64,000 nucleotides of DNA from Luzula sylvatica (lineage: Eukaryota > Streptophyta > Magnoliopsida > Poales > Juncaceae), in the NCBI GenBank assembly GCA_946800325.1, contig CAMPEJ010000014.1, positions 186,001 through 250,000 on the forward strand, given 5' to 3'. A program made the position numbers and the translations under genes. Shown here piece after piece: positions 53,901-64,000 of the stretch. Each line of letters starts with the position of its first letter. Positions within the stretch are counted from its first letter, which is position 1. The notes under the pieces are model-generated. The model had not been told where the DNA came from and did no database searches. It saw nothing but the letters and a program-made list of their open reading frames with translations.

Positions 53901-54317
53901 CCCAAAGCATAAACAGATTGTTTTGAATCGAAAAACAAACTTTCTTAGTGTTTGTAAATTTTGGTGAAATGTTATGTGGTAAAAGATACGATTCGAATGA
54001 TCTCAAAATACGTTATTTGAACTCCGCAAAGCATAAACAGATTGTTTTGAATCGAAAAACAAACTTTCTTAGTGTTTGTAAATTTTGGTGAAATGTTATG
54101 TGGTAAAAGATACGATTCCAATGATCTCAAAATACGTTATTTGAACTCCCCAAAGCATAAACAAATTGTTTTGAATCGAAAAACAAACTTTCTTAGTGTT
54201 TGTAAATTTTGGTAAAATGTTATGTGGTAAAAGATACGATTCAAATGATCTCAAAATACGTTATTTGAACTCCCCAAAGCATAAACAGATTGTTTTGAAT
54301 CGAAAAACAAACTTTCT
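50981..54317. repeat. Partial third composite HOR unit and transition zone
   Basis: From 50981 the sequence follows 47153 onward at 3,828-bp offset to about 52857, sharing ACATTATTTG, GAACTACCC, AAAATTCG, GATTTGAATG and CAGAATGTTTTG markers. One difference is GTAGTAAAAG against GTGGTAAAAG near 51755. After that, a monomer with TTGATCTCCCC and AAACTGATTG (about 52905), a 117-bp monomer (near 53171) and a repeated TATATGAACTACCC monomer (about 53272) show rearrangement. The last monomers before 54318 are standard GTGG and TAAAATG subtypes. Confidence 0.82.
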
Positions 54318-54441
54318 TAGTGTTTGTAAATTTTGGTGAAATGTTATGTGGTAAAAGATACGATTCAAATGATCTCAAAATACGTTATTTGAACTCCCCA
54401 AAGCATAAACAGATTGTTTTGAATCGAAAAACAAACTTTCT
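54318..54441. repeat. Reference 124-bp monomer (consensus form)
   Basis: This copy matches the consensus I derived by eye. Landmarks within the monomer: start motif TAGTGTTTGT (positions 1-10), subtype-diagnostic GTGGTAAAAG (31-40), ATACGATTCAAATGATC (41-57, with one GATC site at 54-57), a second ATACG (63-67), TTATTTGAACTCCCC (68-82), AAAGCATAAACAG (83-95), TTTTGAATCGAAAAAC (100-115) and the 3' end AAACTTTCT (116-124). It holds three CpG dinucleotides (44-45, 66-67, 108-109) against about 2.6 expected from base composition. The monomer start is arbitrary because the array is circularly permutable. Confidence 0.95.
54361..54426. other. Nested inverted repeats inside the monomer
   Basis: CGATTCAAA (54361-54369) pairs with TTTGAATCG (54418-54426), a perfect 9-bp inverted repeat with 48 bases between the arms. 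Overlapping it, TTCAAAT (54364-54370) pairs with ATTTGAA (54387-54393), a 7-bp inverted repeat with a 16-base spacer. The two use the same left arm, so the structures would be mutually exclusive. They recur in most monomers. The common A-to-G change in the left arm (ATTCGAATG subtype) interrupts both. Whether any protein reads these sites is unknown. Confidence 0.55.
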
Positions 54442-54451
54442 TAGTGTTTGT
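54431..54451. other. Hairpin-forming inverted repeat across the monomer junction
   Basis: ACAAAC (54431-54436) and GTTTGT (54446-54451) form a perfect 6-bp inverted repeat around a 9-base loop spanning the junction of two monomers. The same arrangement is present at nearly every junction of the array. In the monomers with a TAGT deletion the loop shrinks to 5 bases while the stem stays intact. The hairpin is short and AT-rich, so stable extrusion in duplex DNA is uncertain. The symmetry itself is seen directly. Confidence 0.6.
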
Positions 54452-55298
54452 AAATTTTGGTGAAATGTTATGTGGTAAAAGATACGATTCAAATGATCTC
54501 AAAATACGTTATTTGAACTCCCCAAAGCATAAACAAATTGTTTTGAATCGAAAAACAAACTTTCTTAGTTTTTGTAAATTTTGGTAAAATGTTATGTGGT
54601 AAAAGATACGATTCAAATGATCTCAAAATACGTTATTTGAACTCCCCAAAGCATAAACAGATTGTTTTGAATCGAAAAACAAACTTTCTAAGTGTTTGTA
54701 AATTTTGGTGAAATGTTATGTAGTAAAAGATACGATTCAAATGATCTCAAAATACGTTATTTGAACTCCCCAAAGCAATTGTTTTGAATCGAAAAACAAA
54801 CTTTCTTAGTGTTTGTAAATTTTGGTAAAATGTTATGTGGTAAAAGATACGATTCAAATGATCTCAAAATACGTTATTTGAACTCCCCAAAGCATAAACA
54901 GATTGTTTTGAATCGAAAAACAAACTTTCTGTTTGTAAATTTGGGTGAAATGTTATGTGGTAAAAGATACGATTCAAATGATCTCAAAATACGTTATTTG
55001 AACTCCCCAAAGTATAAACAAATTGTTTTGAATCGAAAAACAAACTTTCTTAGTGTTTGTAAATTTTGGTAAAATGTTATGTGGTAAAATATACGATTGA
55101 AATGATCTCAAAATATTTTATTTGAACTCCCCAAAGCATAAACAAATTGTTTTGAATCGAAAAACAAACTTTCTTAGTGTTTGTAAATTTTGGTAAAATG
55201 TTATGTGGTAAAAGATACGATTCAAATGATCTCAAAATACGTTATTTGAACTCCCCAAAGCATAAACAAATTGTTTTGAATCGAAAAACAAACTTTCT

Positions 55299-56514
55299 TA
55301 GTGTTTGTAAATTTTGGTAAAATGTTATGTGGTAAAAGATACGATTCGAATGATCTCAAAATACGTTATTTGAACTCCCCAAAGCATAAACAGATTGTTT
55401 TGAATCGAAAAACAAACTTTCTTAGTGTAATGTTATGTGGTAAAAGATACGATTCGAATGATCTCAAAATACGTTATTTGAACTCCCCAAAGCATAAACA
55501 GATTGTTTTGAATCGAAAAACAAACTTTCTTAGTGTTTGTAAATTTTGGTGAAATGTTATGTGGTAAAAGATACGATTCAAATGATCTCAAAATACGTTA
55601 TTTGAACTCCCCAAAGCATAAACAAATTGTTTTGAATCGAAAAACAAACTTTCTTAGTGTTTGTAAATTTTGGTAAAATGTTATGTGGTAAAAGATACGA
55701 TTCAAATGATCTCAAAATACGTTATTTGAACTCCCCAAAGCATAAACAGATTGTTTTGAATCGAAAAACAAACTTTCTTAGTGTTTGTAAATTTTGGTGA
55801 AATGTTATGTGGTAAAAGATACGATTCAAATGATCTCAAAATACGTTATTTGAACTCCCCAAAGCATAAACAAATTGTTTTGAATCGAAAAACAAACTTT
55901 CTTAGTGTTTGTAAATTTTGGTAAAATGTTATGTGGTAAAAGATACGATTCGAATGATCTCAAAATACGTTATTTGAACTCCCCAAAGCATAAACAGATT
56001 GTTTTGAATCGAAAAACAAACTTTCTTAGTGTAATGTTATGTGGTAAAAGATACGATTCGAATGATCTCAAAATACGTTATTTGAACTCCCCAAAGCATA
56101 AACAGATTGTTTTGAATCGAAAAACAAACTTTCTTAGTGTTTGTAAATTTTGGTGAAATGTTATGTGGTAAAAGATACGATTCAAATGATCTCAAAATAC
56201 GTTATTTGAACTCCCCAAAGCATAAACAAATTGTTTTGAATCGAAAAACAAACTTTCTTAGTGTTTGTAAATTTTGGTAAAATGTTATGTGGTAAAAGAT
56301 ACGATTCGAATGATCTCAAAATACGTTATTTGAACTCCCCAAAGCATAAACAGATTGTTTTGAATCGAAAAACAAACTTTCTTAGTGTAATGTTATGTGG
56401 TAAAAGATACGATTCGAATGATCTCAAAATACGTTATTTGAACTCCCCAAAGCATAAACAGATTGTTTTGAATCGAAAAACAAACTTTCTTAGTGTTTGT
56501 AAATTTTGGTGAAA
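55299..56514. repeat. Nested trimer repeat, 356-bp unit
   Basis: The trimer TAAAATG-subtype (124 bp), 108-bp monomer, then GTGG-subtype (124 bp) totals 356 bp. Equivalent points are at 55301, 55905 and 56261: spacing 604 (356 + 248, two extra standard monomers) then 356. The same pattern is at 60299, 60903 and 61259 in the second 41-mer, so the trimer amplified before the 41-mer was duplicated. Confidence 0.88.
55423..55530. repeat. 108-bp monomer with 16-bp internal deletion
   Basis: The start reads TAGTGTAATGTTATG: sixteen bases (TTGTAAATTTTGGTGA) are missing, measured from start motifs at 55423 and 55531. Copies are at 56027-56134 and 56383-56490, and in the second 41-mer at 60421-60528, 61025-61132 and 61381-61488. 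The deletion removes the right arm of the junction hairpin. It occurs nowhere outside 55-61.5 kb. Confidence 0.93.
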
Positions 56515-59315
56515 TGTTATGTGGTAAAAGATACGATTCAAATGATCTCAAAATACGTTATTTGAACTCCCCAAAGCATAAACAAATTGTTTTGAATCGA
56601 AAAACAAACTTTCTTAGTGTTTGTAAATTTTGGTAAAATGTTATGTGGTAAAAGATACGATTCAAATGATCTCAAAATACGTTATTTGAACTCCCCAAAG
56701 CATAAACAGATTGTTTTGAATCGAAAAACAAACTTTCTTAGTGTTTGTAAATTTTGGTGAAATGTTATGTGGTAAAAGATACGAATCAAATGATCTCAAA
56801 ATACGTTATTTGAACTCCCCAAAGCATAAACAGATTGTTTTGAATCGAAAAACAAACTTTCTTAGTGTTTGTAAATTTTGGTGAAATGTTATGTAGTAAA
56901 AGATACGATTCAAATGATCTCAAAATACGTTATTTGAACTCCCCAAAGCATAAACAGATTGTTTTGAATCGAAAAACAAACTTTCTTAGTGTTTGTAAAT
57001 TTTGGTAAAATGTTATGTGGTATAAGATACGATTAAAATGATCTCAAAATACGTTATTTGAACTCCCCAAAGCATAAACAGATTGTTTTGAATCGAAAAA
57101 CAAACTTTCTGTTTGTAAATTTGGGTGAAATGTTATGTGGTAAATGATACGATTCAAATGATCTCAAAATACGTTATTTGAACTCCCCAAAGTATAAACA
57201 AATTGTTTTGAATCGAAAAACAAACTTTCTTAGTGTTTGTAAATTTTGGTAAAATGTTATGTGGTAAAATATACGATTCAAATGATCTCAAAATACGTTA
57301 TTTGAACTCCCCAAAGCATAAACAGATTGTTTTGAATCGAAAAACAAACTTTCTTAGTGGTTGTAAATTTTGGTGAAATGTTATGTGGTAAAAGATATGA
57401 TTCAAATGATCTCAAAATACGTTATTTGAACTCCCCAAAGCATAAACATATTGTTTTGAATCGAAAAACAAACTTTCTTAGTGTTTGTAAATTTTGGTGA
57501 AATGTTATGTGGTAAAAGATACGATTCGAATGATCTCAAAATACGTTATTTGAACTCCCCAAAGCATAAACAGATTGTTTTGAATCGAAAAACAAACTTT
57601 CTTAGTGTTTGTAAATTTTGGTGAAATGTTATGTAGTAAAAGATACGATTCAAATGATCTCAAAATACGTTATTTGAACTCCCCAAAGCAATTGTTTTGA
57701 ATCGAAAAACAAACTTTCTTAGTGTTTGTAAATTTTGGTAAAATGTTATGTGGTAAAAGATACGATTCAAATGATCTCAAAATACGTTATTTGAACTCCC
57801 CAAAGCATAAACAGATTGTTTTGAATCGAAAAACAAACTTTCTGTTTGTAAATTTGGGTGAAATGTTATGTGGTAAAAGATACGATTCAAATGATCTCAA
57901 AATGCGTTATTTGAACTCCCCAAAGTATAAACAAATTGTTTTGAATCGAAAAACAAACTTTCTTAGTGTTTGTAAATTTTGGTAAAATGTTATGTGGTAA
58001 AATATACGATTCAAATGATCTCAAAATACGTTATTTGAACCCCCCAAAGCATAAACAGATTGTTTTGGATCGAAAAACAAACTTTCTTAGTGTTTGTAAA
58101 TTTTGGTGAAATGTTATGTGGTAAAAGATACGATTCAAATGATCTCAAAATACGTTATTTGAACTCCCCAAAGCATAAACAGATTGTTTTGAATCGAAAA
58201 ACAAACTTTCTTAGTGTTTGTAAATTTTGGTGAAATGTTATGTGGTAAAAGATACGATTCAAATGATCTCAAAATACGTTATTTGAACTCCCCAAAGCAT
58301 AAACAAATTGTTTTGAATCGAAAAACAAACTTTCTTAGTGTTTGTAAATTTTGGAAAAATGTTATGTGGTAAAAGATACGATTCAAATGATCTCAAAATA
58401 CGTTATTTGACTCCCCAAAGCATAAACAGATTGTTTTGAATCGAAAAACAAACTTTCTTAGTGTTTGTAAATTTTGGTGAAATGTTATGTAGTAAAAGAT
58501 ACGATTCAAATGATCTCAAAATACGTTATTTGAACTCCCCAAAGCAATTGTTTTGAATCGAAAAACAAACTTTCTTAGTGTTTGTAAATTTTGATAAAAT
58601 GTTATGTGGTAAAAGATACGATTCAAATGATCTCAAAATACGTTATTTGAACTCCCCAAAGCATAAACAGATTGTTTTGAATCGAAAAACAAACTTTCTG
58701 TTTGTAAATTTGGGTGAAATGTTATGTGGTAAAAGATACGATTCAAATGATCTCAAAATACGTTATTTGAACTCCCCAAAGTATAAACAAATTGTTTTGA
58801 ATCGAAAAACAAACTTTCTTAGTGTTTGTAAATTTTGGTAAAATGTTATGTGGTAAAATATACGATTCAAATGATCTCAAAATACATTATTTGAACTCCC
58901 CAAAGCATAAACAGATTGTTTTGAATCGAAAAACAAACTTTCTTAGTGTTTGTAAATTTTGGTGAAATGTTATTTGGTAAAAGATACGATTCAAATGATC
59001 TCAAAATACGTTATTTGAACTCCCGAAAGCATAAACAGATTGTTTTAAATCGAAAAACAAACTTTCTTAGTGTTTGTAAATTTTGGTGAAGTGTTATGTA
59101 GTAAAGGATACGATTCGAATGATCTCAAAATACGTTATTTGAACTCCCCAAAGCATAAACAGATTGTTTTGAATCGAAAAACAAACTGTCTTAGTGTTTG
59201 TAAATTTTGGTGAAATGTTATCTGGAAAAAGATACGATTCAAATGATCTCAAAATACGTTATTTGAACTCCCCAAAGCATAAACAAATTGTTTTGAATCG
59301 AAAAACAAACTTTCT

Positions 59316-62300
59316 TAGTGTTTGTAAATTTTGGTGAAATGTTATGTTTTAAAAGATACGATTCAAATGATCTCAAAATACGTTATTTGAACTCCCCAAA
59401 GCATAAACAGATTGTTTTGAATCGAAAAACAAACTTTCTTAGTGTTTGTAAATTTTGGTGAAATATTATGTGGTAAAAGATACGATTCAAATGATCTCAA
59501 AATACGTTATTTGAACTCCCCAAAGCATAAACAAATTGTTTTGAATCGAAAAACAAACTTTCTTAGTGTTTGTAAATTTTGGTAAAATGTTATGTGGTAA
59601 AAGATACGATTCAAATGATCTCAAAATACGTTATTTGAACTCCCCAAAGCATAAACAGATTGTTTTGAATCGAAAAACAAACTTTCTAAGTGTTTGTAAA
59701 TTTTGGTGAAATGTTATGTAGTAAAAGATACGATTCAAATGATCTCAAAATACGTTATTTGAACTCCCCAAAGCAATTGTTTTGAATCGAAAAACAAACT
59801 TTCTTAGTGTTTGTAAATTTTGGTAAAATGTTATGTGGTAAAAGATACGATTCAAATGATCTCAAAATACGTTATTTGAACTCCCCAAAGCATAAACAGA
59901 TTGTTTTGAATCGAAAAACAAACTTTCTGTTTGTAAATTTGGGTGAAATGTTATGTGGTAAAAGATACGATTCAAATGATCTCAAAATACGTTATTTGAA
60001 CTCCCCAAAGTATAAACAAATTGTTTTGAATCGAAAAACAAACTTTCTTAGTGTTTGTAAATTTTGGTAAAATGTTATGTGGTAAAATATACGATTCAAA
60101 TGATCTCAAAATACGTTATTTGAACTCCCCAAAGCATAAACAAATTGTTTTGAATCGAAAAACAAACTTTCTTAGTGTTTGTAAATTTTGGTAAAATGTT
60201 ATGTGGTAAAAGAAACGATTCAAATGATCTCAAAATACGTTATTTGAACTCCCCAAAGCATAAACAAATTGTTTTGAATCGAAAAACAAACTTTCTTAGT
60301 GTTTGTAAATTTTGGTAAAATGTTATGTGGTAAAAGATACGATTCGAATGATCTCAAAATACGTTATTTGAACTCCCCAAAGCATAAACAGATTGTTTTG
60401 AATCGAAAAACAAACTTTCTTAGTGTAATGTTATGTGGTAAAAGATACGATTCGAATGATCTCAAAATACGTTATTTGAACTCCCCAAAGCATAAACAGA
60501 TTGTTTTGAATCGAAAAACAAACTTTCTTAGTGTTTGTAAATTTTGGTGAAATGTTATGTGGTAAAAGATACGATTCAAATGATCTCAAAATACGTTATT
60601 TGAACTCCCCAAAGCATAAACAAATTGTTTTGAATCGAAAAACAAACTTTCTTAGTGTTTGTAAATTTTGGTAAAATGTTATGTGGTAAAAGATACGATT
60701 CAAATGATCTCAAAATACGTTATTTGAACTCCCCAAAGCATAAACAGATTGTTTTGAATCGAAAAACAAACTTTCTTAGTGTTTGTAAATTTTGGTGAAA
60801 TGTTATGTGGTAAAAGATACGATTCAAATGATCTCAAAATACGTTATTTGAACTCCCCAAAGCATAAACAAATTGTTTTGAATCGAAAAACAAACTTTCT
60901 TAGTGTTTGTAAATTTTGGTAAAATGTTATGTGGTAAAAGATACGATTCGAATGATCTCAAAATACGTTATTTGAACTCCCCAAAGCATAAACAGATTGT
61001 TTTGAATCGAAAAACAAACTTTCTTAGTGTAATGTTATGTGGTAAAAGATACGATTCGAATGATCTCAAAATACGTTATTTGAACTCCCCAAAGCATAAA
61101 CAGATTGTTTTGAATCGAAAAACAAACTTTTTTAGTGTTTGTAAATTTTGGTGAAATGTTATGTGGTAAAAGATACGATTCAAATGATCTCAAAATACGT
61201 TATTTGAACTCCCCAAAGCATAAACAAATTGTTTTGAATCGAAAAACAAACTTTCTTAGTGTTTGTAAATTTTGGTAAAATGTTATGTGGTAAAAGATAC
61301 GATTCGAATGATCTCAAAATACGTTATTTGAACTCCCCAAAGCATAAACAGATTGTTTTGAATCGAAAAACAAACTTTCTTAGTGTAATGTTATGTGGTA
61401 AAAGATACGATTCGAATGATCTCAAAATACGTTATTTGAACTCCCCAAAGCATAAACAGATTGTTTTGAATCGAAAAACAAACTTTCTTAGTGTTTGTAA
61501 ATTTTGGTGAAATGTTATGTGGTAAAAGATACGATTCAAATGATCTCAAAATACGTTATTTGAACTCCCCATAGCATAAACAAATTGTTTTGAATCGAAA
61601 AACAAACTTTCTTAGTGTTTGTAAATTTTGGTAAAATGTTATGTGGTAAAAGATACGATTCAAATGATCTCAAAATACGTTATTTGAACTCCCCAAAGCA
61701 TAAACAGATTGTTTTGAATCGAAAAACAAACTTTCTTAGTGTTTGTAAATTTTGGTGAAATGTTATGTGGTAAAAGATACGAATCAAATGATCTCAAAAT
61801 ACGTTACTTGAACTCCCCAAAGCATAAACAGATTGTTTTGAATCGAAAAACAAACTTTCTTAGTGTTTGTAAATTTTGGTGAAATGTTATGTAGTAAAAG
61901 ATACGATTCAAATGATCTCAAAATACGTTATTTGAACTCCCCAAAGCATAAACAGATTGTTTTGAATCGAAAAACAAACTTTCTTAGTGTTTGTAAATTT
62001 TGGTAAAATGTTATGTGGTATAAGATACGATTAAAATGATCACAAAATACGTTATTTGAACTCCCCAAAGCATAAACAGATTGTTTTGAATCGAAAAACA
62101 AACTTTCTGTTTGTAAATTTGGGTGAAATGTTATGTGGTAAAAGATACGATTCAAATGATCTCAAAATACGTTATTTGAACTCCCCAAAGTATAAACAAA
62201 TTGTTTTGAATCGAAAAACAAACTTTCTTAGTGTTTGTAAATTTTGGTAAAATGTTATGTGGTAAAATATACGATTCAAATGATCTCAAAATACGTTATT

Positions 62301-64000
62301 TGAACTCCCCAAAGCATAAACAGATTGTTTTGAATCGAAAAACAAACTTTCTTAGTGGTTGTAAATTTTGGTGAAATGTTATGTGGTAAAAGATACGATT
62401 CAAATGATCTCAAAATACGTTATTTGAACTCCCCAAAGCATAAACAGATTGTTTTGAATCGAAAAACAAACTTTCTTAGTGTTTGTAAATTTTGGTGAAA
62501 TGTTATGTGGTAAAAGATACGATTCGAATGATCTCAAAATACGTTATTTGAACTCCCCAAAGCATAAACAGATTGTTTTGAATCGAAAAACAAACTTTCT
62601 TAGTGTTTGTAAATTTTGGTGAAATGTTATGTAGTAAAAGATACGATTCAAATGATCTCAAAATACGTTATTTGAACTCCCCAAAGCAATTGTTTTGAAT
62701 CGAAAAACAAACTTTCTTAGTGTTTGTAAATTTTGGTAAAATGTTATGTGGTAAAAGATACGATTCAAATGATCTCAAAATACGTTATTTGAACTCCCCA
62801 AAGCATAAACAGATTGTTTTGAATCGAAAAACAAACTTTCTGTTTATAAATTTGGGTGAAATGTTATGTGGTAAAAGATACGATTCAAATGATCTCAAAA
62901 TACGTTATTTGAACTCCCCAAAGTATAAACAAATTGTTTTGAATCGAAAAACAAACTTTCTTAGTGTTTGTAAATTTTGGTAAAATGTTATGTGGTAAAA
63001 TATACGATTCAAATGATCTCAAAATACGTTATTTGAACCCCCGAAAGCATAAACAGATTGTTTTGGATCGAAAAACAAACTTTCTTAGTGTTTGTAAATT
63101 TTGGTGAAATGTTATGTGGTAAAAGATACGATTCAAATGATCTCAAAATACGTTATTTGAACTCCCCAAAGCATAAACAGATTGTTTTGAATCGAAAAAC
63201 AAACTTTCTTAGTGTTTGTAAATTTTGGTGAAATGTTATGTGGTAAAAGATACGATTCAAATGATCTCAAAATACGTTATTTGAACTCCCCAAAGCATAA
63301 ACAAATTGTTTTGAATCGAAAAACAAACTTTTTTAGTGTTTGTAAATTTTGGAAAAATGTTATGTGGTAAAAGATACGATTCAAATGATCTCAAAATACG
63401 TTATTTGAACTCCCCAAAGCATAAACAGATTGTTTTGAATCGAAAAACAAACTTTCTTAGTGTTTGTAAATTTTGGTGAAATGTTATGTAGTAAAAGATA
63501 CGATTCAAATGATCTCAAAATACGTTATTTGAACTCCCCAAAGCAATTGTTTTGAATCGAAAAACAAACTTTCTTAGTGTTTGTAAATTTTGATAAAATG
63601 TTATGTGGTAAAAGATACGATTCAAATGATCTCAAAATACGTTATTTGAACTCCCCAAAGCATAAACAGATTGTTTTGAATCGAAAAACAAACTTTCTGT
63701 TTGTAAATTTGGGTGAAATGTTATGTGGTAAAAGATACGATTCAAATGATCTCAAAATACGTTATTTGAACTCCCCAAAGTATAAACAAATTGTTTTGAA
63801 TCGAAAAACAAACTTTCTTAGTGTTTGTAAATTTTGGTAAAATGTTATGTGGTAAAATATACGATTCAAATGATCTCAAAATACATTATTTGAACTCCCC
63901 AAAGCATAAACAGATAGTTTTGAATCGAAAAACAAACTTTCTTAGTGTTTGTAAATTTTGGTGAAATGTTATGTGGTAAAAGATACGATTCAAATGATCT
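59316..64000. repeat. HOR, 41-mer, copy 2, truncated by window end
   Basis: It matches copy 1 at an offset of 4,998 bp, becoming 4,999 after the site of the one-base deletion that copy 2 lacks. The first 4,685 bp are in the window. Differences seen include GTTTTAAAAG at 59346 against GTGGTAAAAG, ATTCAAATG and CGTTATTTG near 60095 where copy 1 has ATTGAAATG and TTTTATTTG, and ACTTTTTTAG near 61130. The last base corresponds to about 59001-59002 of copy 1. Confidence 0.9.

Larger units (their letters stand above)
54318..59315. repeat. HOR, 41-mer, copy 1 (4,998 bp)
   Basis: Forty-one monomers: four lacking TAGT, three of 117 bp, three of 108 bp and one with a single-base loss (TTATTTGACTCC near 58410), so 41 x 124 minus 86 = 4,998. 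It contains a nested 356-bp trimer repeat (55299 onward) and an internal 856-bp duplication (57722 against 58578). TCTGG-subtype monomers, common to the left, are nearly absent; one at 59192 sits at the copy boundary. Confidence 0.9.
1..64000. repeat. Satellite DNA array, 124-bp monomer, about 515-520 head-to-tail copies
   Basis: The start motif TAGTGTTTGTAAATTTTGG recurs every 124 bp from base 1 to the last base (for example 1, 125, 249, 54318, 54442). All copies have the same orientation. The consensus has 20 G and 16 C in 124 bases (29% G+C). No stretch in the window departs from the repeat. Monomers differ by scattered substitutions and a small set of recurring indels, and blocks of monomers are themselves repeated. 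This organisation is typical of eukaryotic centromeric, pericentromeric or subtelomeric satellites. The family is not one I recognise, and the chromosomal location is inference. The array runs past both window ends. Confidence 0.98.

Noticed and set aside
54318..54441. CENP-B box in the monomer
   Set aside because: The closest stretch, TTCGAATGATCTC in one subtype, lacks the CGGG core and matches only TTCG.
54441..54450. Telomere-like TTAGTG at each junction
   Set aside because: A single TTAGTG per 124 bp is not a telomeric tandem; there are no TTAGGG, TTTAGGG or TTAGG runs.
33633..61488. Apparent excess of indel monomers that keep the frame (108, 117, 120, 123, 132 bp), hinting at selection for coding
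   Set aside because: Such monomers were noticed through open frames, so the sample is biased. Lengths 121, 125 and 163 bp, which are not multiples of three, are also fixed in HORs, and the commonest monomer (124) is not in frame.
1..64000. CRISPR array (regular repeats over a long distance)
   Set aside because: There are no unique spacers: the whole 124-bp unit repeats, and no cas genes are present.

Overview
The whole 64 kb window is one uninterrupted tandem array of an AT-rich satellite DNA. The basic monomer is 124 bp, about 29% G+C (36 of 124 bases in the consensus), and roughly 515-520 copies lie head to tail in one orientation. I found no single-copy sequence, transposon, RNA gene, CRISPR array, promoter or credible protein-coding gene. 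A homogeneous array of this size points to a eukaryotic heterochromatic locus (centromeric, pericentromeric or subtelomeric), assembled from long reads. I do not recognise the satellite family and cannot name the organism.

Layout. The array is a patchwork of higher-order repeats (HORs): multi-monomer blocks copied as units. From left to right these are a 12-mer of 1,496 bp (249-3240), a 36-mer period of 4,462 bp (4232-12288), a 23-monomer spaced duplication of 2,852 bp (12413-17000), a 20-mer of 2,478 bp with one expanded and one shortened copy (17001-26912), a mixed zone (26913-31640), two apparently identical 22-mers of 2,729 bp (31641-37098), a mixed zone (37099-39369), a 15-mer of 1,855 bp that grows into 24-mer and 31-mer units (39370-54317), and a 41-mer of 4,998 bp (54318 to the window end, second copy cut off). 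Individual monomers fall into recurrent subtypes recognised by short diagnostic differences at monomer positions 21-36 and 46-53 and near the junction. Length variants of 108, 117, 119/120, 121, 123, 125, 132 and 163 bp mark particular HORs.

The short open frames (64-128 codons) are by-products of the repeat. They begin at GTG or TTG codons inside the monomer, repeat the same peptide, and continue only where an indel puts neighbouring monomers in frame. 124 is not a multiple of three, so a run of standard monomers shifts frame at every junction. I therefore call no CDS.

The most informative signals are the layered HOR history, a rearranged 132-bp monomer that seeds a further 31-bp duplication (163 bp), recurrent transitions at the monomer's CpG sites, a small hairpin at the monomer junction whose loop is the site of a widespread 4-bp deletion, and the near-identity of some multi-kilobase copies (very recent amplification or an assembly artefact). 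I do not see a gene-encoded biological system here.
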